Shown piece by piece: positions 33,491-43,487 of a stretch of DNA of 64,000 bases. Under the pieces are notes generated by a model. The model was not told the DNA's origin. It saw only the letters and a list, made by a program, of their open reading frames with translations, and did no database searches. Made by a program: the position numbers and the translations under genes. The stretch comes from CAINDZ01 sp964399195. Lineage in GTDB: Bacteria; Krumholzibacteriota; Krumholzibacteriia; LZORAL124-64-63. Where the stretch lies: NCBI GenBank assembly GCA_964399195.1, contig CAYNPY010000005.1, positions 12,620-76,619 of the forward strand, read 5' to 3'. Every line of letters starts with the position of its first letter. Within the stretch, counting starts at the first letter, position 1.

Positions 33491-33525
33491 AGAAAGCGCC
33501 CGGGACCGCAAGGGTCCCGGGCGCC
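33491..33525 (-). terminator. Intrinsic terminator of the outer-membrane protein gene at 33576-34778
   Basis: A 12-bp perfect stem, GCGCCCGGGACC with GGTCCCGGGCGC (33496-33507 and 33513-33524), is followed on the minus strand by TTTCTTC. It lies about 50 nt after the stop codon. Confidence 0.75.
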
Positions 33526-33575
33526 TGCGTCTGCTCCGGCGGTCGCCGAGGCGGCCGCCGGCTCATCCGTTGCCG

Positions 33576-34778
33576 CTAGAAGCTCACCGTGCCGCCGACG
33601 CGGATCAGCAGCTGCTCCTGGTTGCCCAGCGACAGCAGGTTGTTCAGCTCGCCCATGTGGAGCTGGCCCTCGAGGCGCACGTTGTCGCCCGGGGAGAAGG
33701 CCAGGCCGCCGCTGTAGTAGAAGTTCATCCCGCGCTCGCTCTCGGACACCTCGTCGCCGTCGAAGGTCTCCGTCTCCTTGCCCTGCGACCAGAAGGCGTT
33801 GGCGCCGGCCATCAGTTCCCAGCGCTTGGTCAGCGCGGTCTTGCACGCGACCCGGGTGCCCGGGACGACCGTGCTCGTGGTCTTGTCCTCGAAGTCCGCG
33901 ACTTCCTCGGTGTAGGTGAGGTAGTGGACGAAGAACTCGGCCGTGACGTCAGTCATGTCGTTGTCCACGAGGAAGCGGCCGGCGTTCGCCGTCAGGCCCA
34001 TCAGGCTGATGTCCCACTCGTCATCCTCGAACTCCTGCCAGGAGCCGCTGCCCATGACGAAGCCGGCCTGGTAGATCCAGCCGTTGTCGCGGGCGATGCG
34101 GGCCGTCAGGTCGAAGTTCATCATGCTGGACTCGTCCTCGGCTTCGGTGTCGCCCCAGGTCGAGCTCTCGTTGTGGACGCTCGCCGCCAGGTCGAAGCCG
34201 TCGCCGTTGCCCCAGGTCGCCTGGACGCCGAACGCATTGGACTTGTTGTTGAACTCGTCGTCCGGATCCTCCGCCTTGAAGCCCGCGTCGGCGTAGAGCA
34301 CGCCCAGCGAGAAGGCGCCGCCGCCGCTGAGGGCGCGAGCCAGCGCGAGGTTGATCATCTGGCCCTGCGTGTAGGCGTTGTAGCCGGAGATGTTGTCGAA
34401 CATGTAGCCGGGGCTCAGGAACGGCCTCTCGAGCGTGCCGCCCCAGAGGAAGTTCGAGTTCTGGCCGCCGAGGTCGAACTGGCGCACCCGGAAGAGCAGG
34501 TGGTTGTTGTCGTTGTACTTCCAGTGCAGCGTGCCCTGGCCGCTGCCGCTGCCGAGCTTGTCCGGCCCCATGTACTCCATGTCGCCGACGGTGAGTTCGA
34601 CGAAGTTCTCGTGGTTGACGATCCAGTGCGTCCACGAATTGAACTGCGCGGTGGTCTCCATGAGCGTCGAGCCGCTCATGGCGGAATGCGACGTCTCACC
34701 GGGCAGGCCGGCAACGGCCTGGCCGCCGACACCGACGATCAGCAAGGCCAGAAAGACACGAACGGCGACTGACTTCAT
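33576..34778 (-). CDS. Outer-membrane beta-barrel protein
   Basis: This 400-residue protein has a signal peptide (about 1-24, ending QAVAG) and a predicted barrel of alternating strands. It ends LLIRVGGTVSF with the C-terminal Phe expected for BAM-assembled proteins. No specific family is recognised; the sequence resembles unclassified porins. The ATG has GGAGG in the context AGGAGGGTCCAAAT, nearly the same as the leader of the porin downstream (AGGAGGTCCAAAT), so the two genes share their translation-start context. It has its own promoter and terminator. Confidence 0.75.
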   Translation of the reverse strand: MKSVAVRVFLALLIVGVGGQAVAGLPGETSHSAMSGSTLMETTAQFNSWTHWIVNHENFVELTVGDMEYMGPDKLGSGSGQGTLHWKYNDNNHLLFRVRQFDLGGQNSNFLWGGTLERPFLSPGYMFDNISGYNAYTQGQMINLALARALSGGGAFSLGVLYADAGFKAEDPDDEFNNKSNAFGVQATWGNGDGFDLAASVHNESSTWGDTEAEDESSMMNFDLTARIARDNGWIYQAGFVMGSGSWQEFEDDEWDISLMGLTANAGRFLVDNDMTDVTAEFFVHYLTYTEEVADFEDKTTSTVVPGTRVACKTALTKRWELMAGANAFWSQGKETETFDGDEVSESERGMNFYYSGGLAFSPGDNVRLEGQLHMGELNNLLSLGNQEQLLIRVGGTVSF

Positions 34779-34890
34779 GATTTGGACCCTCCTGGTTTTG
34801 TCACGGTCGTTAGGTAGCATCGCGTTGGCCGACACTGACGCGGTCCCGGCGGACCCTCCGCGTCCTCTCGGGAACCCGTTTGGCGGCGGA

Positions 34891-34919
34891 AGCCTAGCAA
34901 CGGCTTTTCGGGCTCGCAA
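34891..34919 (-). promoter_or_regulatory. Promoter of the outer-membrane protein gene
   Basis: On the minus strand: TTGCGA (34919-34914), 17 bp, TAGGCT (34896-34891), giving a leader of about 105 nt. Confidence 0.5.
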
Positions 34920-35098
34920 GCAAATGATTTCAAAAGTGCGGACCCCTGTGGTCCGTTTTTGACCACTCCCGGCAGCCGATCCAGGACCATCACGCAGGCC
35001 GCTGTGAGCCTTGCCGCCGCGGCGCCGGTGCCTGTCGCAGCCCGCTTCAGCAGCCGCACCGACACAGCATGCAGGGTGTGCGCCGGCGCCGATCGCCG

Positions 35099-35128
35099 TT
35101 GGTTTTTCGGCGCGGGCAGGGCTAAAAT
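35099..35128 (+). promoter_or_regulatory. Promoter of the carboxypeptidase gene
   Basis: TTGGTT (35099-35104), 18 bp, TAAAAT (35123-35128), about 74 bp ahead of the ATG. Confidence 0.55.
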
Positions 35129-35201
35129 GGCCGCGTCGCGACCGGGCACTCCACGCAGCAAGCCGCCACCCGTTCCGCACCCGGTCGGAGGAGTCGAACC
35201 G

Positions 35202-37058
35202 ATGCGCGCCGTCCGTCCGTGCCCGGCAGGGAAGATTCCCGGCCGATTCCGCCCGGCCCTGTGGCCGACGATCCTGCTGGCCCTGGCCGCAACGGCGACG
35301 CCCGCGGCGGCGACCTCCGGCGAGACGGCGCGCCCGGTCACGCCGTTCGAAGCCTCCGGCGGCCGTCGCACGCCCCGTTACGAGGAGACGGTCGTCTGGC
35401 TGCGGGACCTGGCGTCGTCGTCCCCGCTGCTCGACTACGGGACCTTCGGCACCAGCCCGGAGGGTCGGGCGCTGCCCGTGGTGGTGGCCGACCTGCGCGG
35501 CCGCTTCACGCCCGCAGCCCTGGCCGACCGCGGCCCGGGCCACGTCGTGGCGCTGGTCCAGGCCTGCATCCACGCCGGCGAGTCCTGCGGCAAGGACGCG
35601 GGGATGCTGCTGCTGCGCGACCTGGCCGCCGACCGCGCACTCGCCGAGCGGCTCCTGCGCAACGTGACCTTGGTCTTCATCCCCATCCTCAACGTGGACG
35701 GGCACGAGCGGTTCTCTCCCTACGGCCGCATCAACCAGAACGGCCCCGAGGAGATGGGCTGGCGCGTCAACGCCGCGAACCTGAACCTCAACCGCGATCA
35801 CCTGAAGGCGGACACGGTCGAGATGCGGGCCTGGCTGGCGCTGTTCCGCGCCTGGCTGCCGGACTTCTTCGTCGACATCCACTCCACCGACGGCGCGGAC
35901 TACCAGTACGCGATCACCCACAGCCTGGAGACGCACGGCAACCTGGAGGCGGGCGTCACCGCCTGGACCCGGCGCTACGAACAGGACATGCAGGCGGCCA
36001 TGGCCGCGCAGGGCTGGCCCGTGTTCCCCTACGTGACCCTGAAGGACTGGGGCAACCCGACCAGCGGCCTGGTCACCTGGGCGGCCACCCCGCGTTTCAG
36101 CCAGGGCTACGCCGCTCTGCAGAACCGGCCCGGGCTGCTGGTCGAGGCCCACATGCTGAAGGACTACGCCACGCGCGTGGAGGGCGTGGGGCGCCTGCTC
36201 CGCCACACCCTGAATTGGCTGGGTGACGAGGCAGCCGCCCTGCGGGCCGCGGTGACCGCGGCCGACGCCTTCACCGCCGGGCCGGAATTCCGCGCGCGGT
36301 CGCTGGCCCTCGATTTCGCGTTGACCGACAGCTCGCGCACGGTCGAGTTCCTGGGCGTGGGGGCCAGCGAGCAGACCAGTCCCGTGACCGGCGGCCGCTG
36401 GTTCCGCTTCGACGGCGGGCCGCGCACGATCGCGATGACCCTGCAGGACCATCTGCTCCCCTCGGTCACGGCCGACCTGCCGGAGGCCTACCTGGTTCCG
36501 GCGGCCTGGGCGGAGGCCGTCGAGCGGCTCGAGGCCCACGGCCTGGTCTCCGGACGGCTGCGCGAGGCGGTGACCGTGCCGGTCCGCTCGTGGCGACTGC
36601 TGGATCCCAAGTGGCGCGAGCGCCCGTACGAAGGGCGGCACCCGGTGACGTTCACCGCCGAGCCGCTGCATGAGACGCGGACCTTTCCGGCCGGCACCGT
36701 CGTGGTGGACCTGAACCGGCGCGACGCCCGCGTGGCGGCGCACCTGCTGGAGCCGGGCGGGCCGGACGCGTTGGTGCGCTGGGGGCTGTTCGACGCCGCC
36801 TTCGAACGCGTGGAGTACGTCGAGGCGTACGTCATCGAGGAGATGATCCCGCGCCTGCTGGCGGAGAATCCCGGGTGGGCGGACGAACTGGCCGCCCGCA
36901 AGGCGGCCTCTCCCGAGTTCGCGGCCGATCCCTGGGCGATCCGGATGTGGTTCTACGAGCGCACCCCGTGGTGGGACTCCCGGGCCGCGGTCTACCCCGT
37001 GGGCTGTCTCGACGATCGCGCCCTCGTCGACGCCCTGCCCGCCGGAGCGGGCCGCTGA
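35202..37058 (+). CDS. M14-family zinc carboxypeptidase, exported
   Basis: This 618-residue protein has a signal peptide (about 1-40; ILLALAATATPAAA). The M14 catalytic domain follows, with the zinc ligands in IHAGESCGKD (HxxE) and the distal His in FVDIHSTDG. Substrate-binding Asn-Arg is in NLNLNRDH and the catalytic Glu lies in LLVEAHMLKDY. The C-terminal 250 residues form a less familiar domain. M14 enzymes remove C-terminal residues from peptides or cleave peptidoglycan stems; the target here is unknown. The ATG is preceded by GGAGGAG. Confidence 0.85.
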   Translation: MRAVRPCPAGKIPGRFRPALWPTILLALAATATPAAATSGETARPVTPFEASGGRRTPRYEETVVWLRDLASSSPLLDYGTFGTSPEGRALPVVVADLRGRFTPAALADRGPGHVVALVQACIHAGESCGKDAGMLLLRDLAADRALAERLLRNVTLVFIPILNVDGHERFSPYGRINQNGPEEMGWRVNAANLNLNRDHLKADTVEMRAWLALFRAWLPDFFVDIHSTDGADYQYAITHSLETHGNLEAGVTAWTRRYEQDMQAAMAAQGWPVFPYVTLKDWGNPTSGLVTWAATPRFSQGYAALQNRPGLLVEAHMLKDYATRVEGVGRLLRHTLNWLGDEAAALRAAVTAADAFTAGPEFRARSLALDFALTDSSRTVEFLGVGASEQTSPVTGGRWFRFDGGPRTIAMTLQDHLLPSVTADLPEAYLVPAAWAEAVERLEAHGLVSGRLREAVTVPVRSWRLLDPKWRERPYEGRHPVTFTAEPLHETRTFPAGTVVVDLNRRDARVAAHLLEPGGPDALVRWGLFDAAFERVEYVEAYVIEEMIPRLLAENPGWADELAARKAASPEFAADPWAIRMWFYERTPWWDSRAAVYPVGCLDDRALVDALPAGAGR

Positions 37059-37277
37059 CCCGCAGCCGGCCGCGCGGGCAACCTGCTGCGGGAGCAGTGT
37101 GTTATGATGGAAGGCCCGAATTTTTGCCCCGTGCGGCCGCCATCGCGTGCCCGGGGTCAAAAATGCTGTTCCATGCGCCATTCTCCCATGCTAGAATCGG
37201 TCAATTCCCGGCCACGTCCTGCGGATCGCGCCAGCTCGCCATGGCGTGGATGGGGGGGATTCGAGTTTGCGCCCGGA

Positions 37278-37294
37278 GGCCGTTGACAACGGCC
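37278..37294. promoter_or_regulatory. Perfect dyad upstream of the secreted protein gene
   Basis: GGCCGTTGACAACGGCC is a 7-bp perfect stem with a 3-nt centre, 30 bp upstream of the ATG at 37325. It also contains a TTGACA hexamer. It could be an operator or leader hairpin. A second inverted repeat (ATTTTTGCCCCG with CGGGGTCAAAAAT) lies at 37120-37131 and 37152-37164 in the same intergenic region. Confidence 0.4.
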
Positions 37295-37324
37295 GCTCTC
37301 AGACACCTGCAAGGGGGACCATCC

Positions 37325-38308
37325 ATGAAGTCTTGCAAAATGCTGCTCGCCGCCGTGCTGATCGTCGCCATGGCGTCGGTCGCCTTCGCCATGGACAAGG
37401 AAGAGGCCCTGCACGGCCCGACGGCCTACGTGCCGCCGTCGGAACTCTCCGCCATGGGTTCCTGCGCCACCCCCATCGTGATCTCCAGCCTGCCCTACTC
37501 GGTGACCGGCCAGACGAACTGCGGCCTGGGCAACAACTACTCGACGACCTGTCTGGGCAGCTACGACGGCGGCGAGGAGATCATCTACCGCCTGGACATC
37601 GCCGTGACGACGACGGTCGACATCGTGATGAATCCCGGCGCGACGACGTGGTCGGGCATCCTGCTGGACGACAACTGCCCGCCCGACGCCACCTGCATCG
37701 GCACCGCCACCGGCTCGAGCGCCGCGCCGCGCTCGATCCTGGGCAAGACGCTGACGCCCGGCTCGTACTACATCATGGTCGACACCTGGCCGAGCCCGAA
37801 CTGCATCCCCTCGTTCTCGCTGGACGTCACCACCGCCACGCCGCCGCCGCCGCCGGCCGTCAACGACGTGTGCACGGGCGCCATCGATATCCAGACGCAG
37901 GGCCTGTCGTCCTGGACGGTCAACCTGACCAACGCCGGCACCTACTACAACGACTACAATCTGGTGACGCCGGGGAGCTGCACCGGCTACACCACGCCCG
38001 GCCCGGACGCGATCTACAAGATCGACCTGGCCGCCGGCGAGACGCTGACCGTCGACGAGAACGGCACCTGCGACGTGGCGCTGTGGATCGCGACGGACTG
38101 CGCGAACCTGATCGGCACCTGCGTGGCCGGCGCCGACGCGACCACCACGGGCTCGGAGATCGTGAACTTCACGGCCACCACCGCGGGGACCTACTACGTG
38201 GTCGTCGACGCCTACGCGAGCGCCGGCTGCCCGGTCACCGTCACGGTGAACGCGCCGGTGTCGACCGAGGGCGAGACCTTCGGCACGCTGAAGGCGATGT
38301 TCCGGTAG
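37325..38308 (+). CDS. Secreted protein with two pre-peptidase-like beta domains
   Basis: This 327-residue protein has a signal peptide (MKSCKMLLAAVLIVAMASVAFA) and two similar beta-sandwich halves (about 45-175 and 182-310) separated by a proline run (TPPPPPAVND). Each half has a Cys pair and an ITLDIA/YKIDLAAGETLTV plus GTYYVVVDAY pattern, as in bacterial pre-peptidase C-terminal domains. It ends GETFGTLKAMFR, a short basic-aromatic tail that might be a sorting signal (speculative). A strong terminator follows, so it is a single-gene transcript. It is probably an abundant surface or extracellular protein; its function is unknown. Confidence 0.7.
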   Translation: MKSCKMLLAAVLIVAMASVAFAMDKEEALHGPTAYVPPSELSAMGSCATPIVISSLPYSVTGQTNCGLGNNYSTTCLGSYDGGEEIIYRLDIAVTTTVDIVMNPGATTWSGILLDDNCPPDATCIGTATGSSAAPRSILGKTLTPGSYYIMVDTWPSPNCIPSFSLDVTTATPPPPPAVNDVCTGAIDIQTQGLSSWTVNLTNAGTYYNDYNLVTPGSCTGYTTPGPDAIYKIDLAAGETLTVDENGTCDVALWIATDCANLIGTCVAGADATTTGSEIVNFTATTAGTYYVVVDAYASAGCPVTVTVNAPVSTEGETFGTLKAMFR

Positions 38309-38334
38309 TCCGCCTCACGGACGGCTGAAGCACG

Positions 38335-38369
38335 AGGGCCCGGGGGAGACCCCGGGCCCTTCGTTTTCG
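38335..38369 (+). terminator. Intrinsic terminator of the secreted protein gene
   Basis: An 11-bp perfect stem, AGGGCCCGGGG with CCCCGGGCCCT (38335-38345 and 38350-38360), has a GAGA loop and is followed by TCGTTTTCG. Confidence 0.85.
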
Positions 38370-38409
38370 CTCGCCGCGCCGCCGCAGCCGGCCCGTGTCC
38401 GGTCGCGGG

Positions 38410-40089
<1,680 letters not shown>

Positions 40090-40281
40090 GTCATCCTTTC
40101 CGGGGCGGGACCGCGCGCCGGCGCGGCGAAGTCGGGGTTCTCGAGCCTCATCAGCGAGGATATAGTCGGTGCCGCGGTGGGGAACGGCAACCCGAATCAG
40201 AGGCGCCCGTAGTGGGTATTCCCGTCGGCGGGATCGTGGACGACGGCGCAGGAAGCCGGCGAATGACGGGAGGCTCGCGAA

Positions 40282-41142
40282 GTGGGATCGGCCCGGAACT
40301 GGCTCATCGGCTGCGGCATCGGCTGCGGCCTGGTTCTCGTCCTCGTGCTCGGGCTGGGCGCCGCCGGGTTCTTCGGGGTGCGCAGTCTCGTCAAGCGCGC
40401 CGAGGGCCTCGACGCCGCGCGCGACTCGCTGACCGCGCGCTTCGGGGACGCCGAGGCGTGGGCGCCCGCGGCGGACGGCAGCCTGGATCCCGCGCGCGTC
40501 GAGGCGTTCCTCGAGGCGCGCCGCCTGATGGCGCCGGAACGCGAGCAGCTCTCGCGCACCCTGGCGACGCTGGACGGCCAGGGCGGGGTCACGGCGAAGA
40601 TCTCCGCCGGCGTCAACCTGGTGCCGCAGCTGCTGTCCCTGATCGGGGCGCGCGACCGCGCGCTGCTGCAGGCAGGCGTGGGACCGGGCGAGTACCGCTT
40701 CCTCTATGCGGTCGCGTTCTACGGGCTGCTCGGCAAGGATCCGGCCGACGGCCCGGGCTTCGTCGTGTCCAGCCGGAACGGTGACCGGGACGGCGGCGAT
40801 TGGACGTTCGGCTCGCGGCAGGGCGGCGACGGCGACCGCGAGGAGATCCGCCGGCGCCGCGGCATCGACGTGCGCGAGACGTTCAACGCGGCCCTGGGCG
40901 AGAACCTGCGCCGACAGCTGGCGGCGCTGGACGCCGCCGGACCGGGCGCGGCGGATTCGGCCTGGCGCGAGCAGTTGGCGGCCGAGGTCGCCGCGCTGGA
41001 GGCGGAACCGCGCCGGCTGGCCTGGGAGCAGGGCCTGCCGGCCGGGCTGCTCGCCGCGCTGGAGCCGCGGCGCGCCGAACTGGAGGCGAGCTACGACGCC
41101 CTGACCGGGGCGCTGGAACTGGGACTGAACGAACGGGACTGA
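40282..41142 (+). CDS. Hypothetical membrane-anchored protein
   Basis: This 286-residue protein has one N-terminal transmembrane helix (about 8-32, Gly/Leu-rich) followed by a largely helical, charged domain rich in Ala, Arg and Glu. It contains a proposed coiled-coil-like C-terminal half (about 190-286). No family is recognised. The GTG start is preceded by GGGAGG with slightly long spacing. It lies alone between ettA (divergent) and a convergent minus-strand gene. Confidence 0.6.
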   Translation: MGSARNWLIGCGIGCGLVLVLVLGLGAAGFFGVRSLVKRAEGLDAARDSLTARFGDAEAWAPAADGSLDPARVEAFLEARRLMAPEREQLSRTLATLDGQGGVTAKISAGVNLVPQLLSLIGARDRALLQAGVGPGEYRFLYAVAFYGLLGKDPADGPGFVVSSRNGDRDGGDWTFGSRQGGDGDREEIRRRRGIDVRETFNAALGENLRRQLAALDAAGPGAADSAWREQLAAEVAALEAEPRRLAWEQGLPAGLLAALEPRRAELEASYDALTGALELGLNERD

Positions 41143-41187
41143 GTCCCCGGGGCGCGGGCGGTTGCGGGCGGGTGTCGGCGGCGGACG

Positions 41188-42744
41188 TCAGCCCGCCGCG
41201 CGGCACCAGAACGCGCGCATGTCCCGCGGCTGCCCCGGCAGCAGAGGGAAGTCCAGCGGCGGCCTGAGGTCGTCCACGGCGGCGAAGCGCTGGCGCAGCG
41301 CGTCGCGGTAGCGCTCGTGGTCGCCGCCGCGGTGGTTGTTGGCGAACAGCGCCACGCCGCCGGGCGCCAGCAGTTCCGCCACCGCGTCGGCCAGCGCCTC
41401 CCATTCGCGGGCGACCGCGAACGGCCCGCCGCCCTTCACCGACGAGAACACCGGCGGGTCGCAGACCACCAGGTCGAGCGGCCGCCAGGCCGCGCCCTTC
41501 TCGCGCCGCGCGCGCGCCTGCCGCGCCAGCCAGCTACGCGCATCCTCCTGGACGAACTTGCCGCGCCCGCCAACCTCCAGGCTGTTCAGTGCCAGGTTCG
41601 CCGCGCCGTCGCGCAGGCAGCCGCGCGCGGTGTCGACCGAGAACGCCACCTCGGCGCCGTGCGCCAGCGCGACCACCGAGAACGAGCAGGTGAACGCGAA
41701 CAGGTTCGCCAGGCGCCGCCCCGTCGCCGCCAGGGCCACGCGCCGGCGCGCGTCGCGCTGGTCCAGGAAGAGCCCCGGGTGCGGCGGTCCCGCCAGGTCC
41801 ACGCCGTAGCGCAGGCCGTGCTCCTGCACCACCAGCGGCGCGGGCGGCGGCTCGCCCAGGATCCGTGTGAAGGCCGGCAGCGATTCCTGGTGCGGATTCT
41901 GGCGATGACCGCGCACGATGCTGCCGCGGATCCCGCGGCCGGCCGCGACCCGCTCCAGCAACGGCGTCAGGCGCGCGACGGCCTCCTCGGGCCCGAGCGC
42001 CGAGTCCCAGCACACCGCGCGCAGCCAGGGGCCGTAGACGTCGATCGCGGCGTCGAGCCCCGCGATCTCGCCCCGGTGCACGGCGCGCCAGCAGTCGGCC
42101 ACGCCGGCGGGCCAGGCGCCGCGCCGGTCGCGGCAGAGCGCTTCGTCGCGGGCCAGCTCCGCCGCGCCGCGCGCCAGCGCGAACGACGGCGGCAGCGGCG
42201 CGCGCACGGGCTGGGCCACGTCCGGCCAGGCCACTTCCGCGCAGTGCAGATACACGCGCCCGGCCCGGGCGCCGCCGTACTGGTCGTCGCCCAGCACGGG
42301 GACGCCGCTGAGCGCCGCGTGCCGCCGCACCTGGTGCCGGCGGCCGCGCGCGATGACCGCAGTGTAGCGGGCCAGGCCGCCCGGCTCCGGCTGCGGCTCC
42401 TGCCGGAACTCCGTGCGCGCCGGCTTGCCGTCCAGCGCGTCGTCGCGGGTCCATTGGGACGGCAGGCCGGCGGCGCGCGCGTCGACGGTCGACAGGAAGA
42501 CGTACGTCTTGCGCGCCAGCCCGGACTCGTGCACGCGCTGCGCCAGCGCCGAAGCCTCGCGGGTCCGAGCCAGCCACAGCACGCCGCTGGTGCCGGCGTC
42601 GAGCCGCGAGACGACGAAGGCTTCCTCGCCCAGATGGAGGGCCAGCCACTCGACGGCGCCCAGCTCGCCGGCGTGGCCGCCGTGCGTGGCCAGCCCCGTC
42701 GGCTTGTCGACGGCCAGCCAGTCGGCATCGCGGTGCAGGATCAC
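41188..42744 (-). CDS. RluA-type pseudouridine synthase fused to SAM-dependent methyltransferase
   Basis: This is a protein of 518 residues. The N-terminal part (about 1-210) is an RluA-type synthase with LAVDKPTGL, the catalytic-Asp motif SRLDAGTSGVLWLAR and GRRHQVRRHAALSGVPVLGD. The C-terminal part (about 290-518) is a class I methyltransferase of the RlmI/RlmK type: LFAFTCSFSVVALAHGA (motif I) and LVVCDPPVFSSVKGGG. Both domains act on RNA, so the fusion would make two modifications near each other on rRNA or tRNA. The GTG start overlaps the stop of the upstream thioredoxin-like gene (GTGA). The start is supported by this coupling and the immediate ILHRDADWLAVDKP. Confidence 0.8.
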   Translation of the reverse strand: MILHRDADWLAVDKPTGLATHGGHAGELGAVEWLALHLGEEAFVVSRLDAGTSGVLWLARTREASALAQRVHESGLARKTYVFLSTVDARAAGLPSQWTRDDALDGKPARTEFRQEPQPEPGGLARYTAVIARGRRHQVRRHAALSGVPVLGDDQYGGARAGRVYLHCAEVAWPDVAQPVRAPLPPSFALARGAAELARDEALCRDRRGAWPAGVADCWRAVHRGEIAGLDAAIDVYGPWLRAVCWDSALGPEEAVARLTPLLERVAAGRGIRGSIVRGHRQNPHQESLPAFTRILGEPPPAPLVVQEHGLRYGVDLAGPPHPGLFLDQRDARRRVALAATGRRLANLFAFTCSFSVVALAHGAEVAFSVDTARGCLRDGAANLALNSLEVGGRGKFVQEDARSWLARQARARREKGAAWRPLDLVVCDPPVFSSVKGGGPFAVAREWEALADAVAELLAPGGVALFANNHRGGDHERYRDALRQRFAAVDDLRPPLDFPLLPGQPRDMRAFWCRAAG

Positions 42745-43352
42745 GGCGCGCCAGCGCCGAAGGCGGCGGCAAGCAGGGAGTTCAGCTCGTCCGCGAGCGC
42801 CCGGCCGCGGTCGCGCCCGTAGAACAGGTGCAGCCTCTCCTGCACGGCCGGCTTGTCCAGCCCCGCGGCCTTCGCCGCCTCGAATGCGGCCTGCGCCGCG
42901 GCAGGGCGCGGCCCCCAGCGGAACAGTTCGCGGCCGCCCTGGTCCAGCGCGACCAGGATCGGGATGCTGCGCGTGCCGCGCGTCAGGTAGCGATCCATGA
43001 CCTCGGGGTGGTCGTCGCGCGTGAGCACGCGCAGCCGCACCAGGGGACTGCGGCGCGCCGCCACCATCAGGCAGGGCAGGCACTGGGCCGAATCGCCGCA
43101 CCACGGCTCGCTGATGACGAGCCACGTCTGCGGCACCGTCAGCGTCGCCAGGCGGGCCGCCAGTTCCGGCGGCGGCTGCCACGTCCGCTCCAGCCGCAGC
43201 GTGCGGTGCAGGTTCAGGCGCGTGAAGGCGATGCGCTCGGACTGCTCGGGGTCCAGCGCGGCCGGATCGGCCGCGGCGCGCTCCTGCAGCAGGCGGCGCC
43301 AGCCCTCCTCGTCCAGGCCGTCGCGCGCGATGGTCTCCAGCAGCTTATCCAT
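42741..43352 (-). CDS. Thioredoxin-family protein
   Basis: This 203-residue protein has a thioredoxin-like fold whose redox centre EPWCGDSAQCLPCL carries a C-x5-C-x2-C arrangement rather than the plain CxxC. This pattern (WCGDSAQ) is typical of a BC-type thioredoxin-like family of unknown function. SIPILVALDQGGREL corresponds to the cis-Pro strand. No signal peptide, so it is cytoplasmic. It is coupled to the downstream pseudouridine synthase-methyltransferase by a 4-bp overlap. Confidence 0.75.
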   Translation of the reverse strand: MDKLLETIARDGLDEEGWRRLLQERAAADPAALDPEQSERIAFTRLNLHRTLRLERTWQPPPELAARLATLTVPQTWLVISEPWCGDSAQCLPCLMVAARRSPLVRLRVLTRDDHPEVMDRYLTRGTRSIPILVALDQGGRELFRWGPRPAAAQAAFEAAKAAGLDKPAVQERLHLFYGRDRGRALADELNSLLAAAFGAGAP

Positions 43353-43487
43353 GTCGTCCTTTCGGCGCCGCCCGCCCGGGGCCTCGCGACGGAGGCTAGC
43401 AGCCCGGATTTTGGCAGTAAACAGCTACCGGGCGTTCCCCTATATTGAACCGACGCCAGGGCGGCGAAACCCTGTTTGGACGGACGC

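Larger units (their letters stand above)
34779..35201. other. Divergent intergenic region between outer-membrane protein and carboxypeptidase
   Basis: It contains the minus promoter at 34891-34919 and the plus promoter at 35099-35128. A small dyad, GGACC/GGTCC, is near 34939-34953, beside a T-run (34955-34959). No ORF is supported. Confidence 0.5.
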
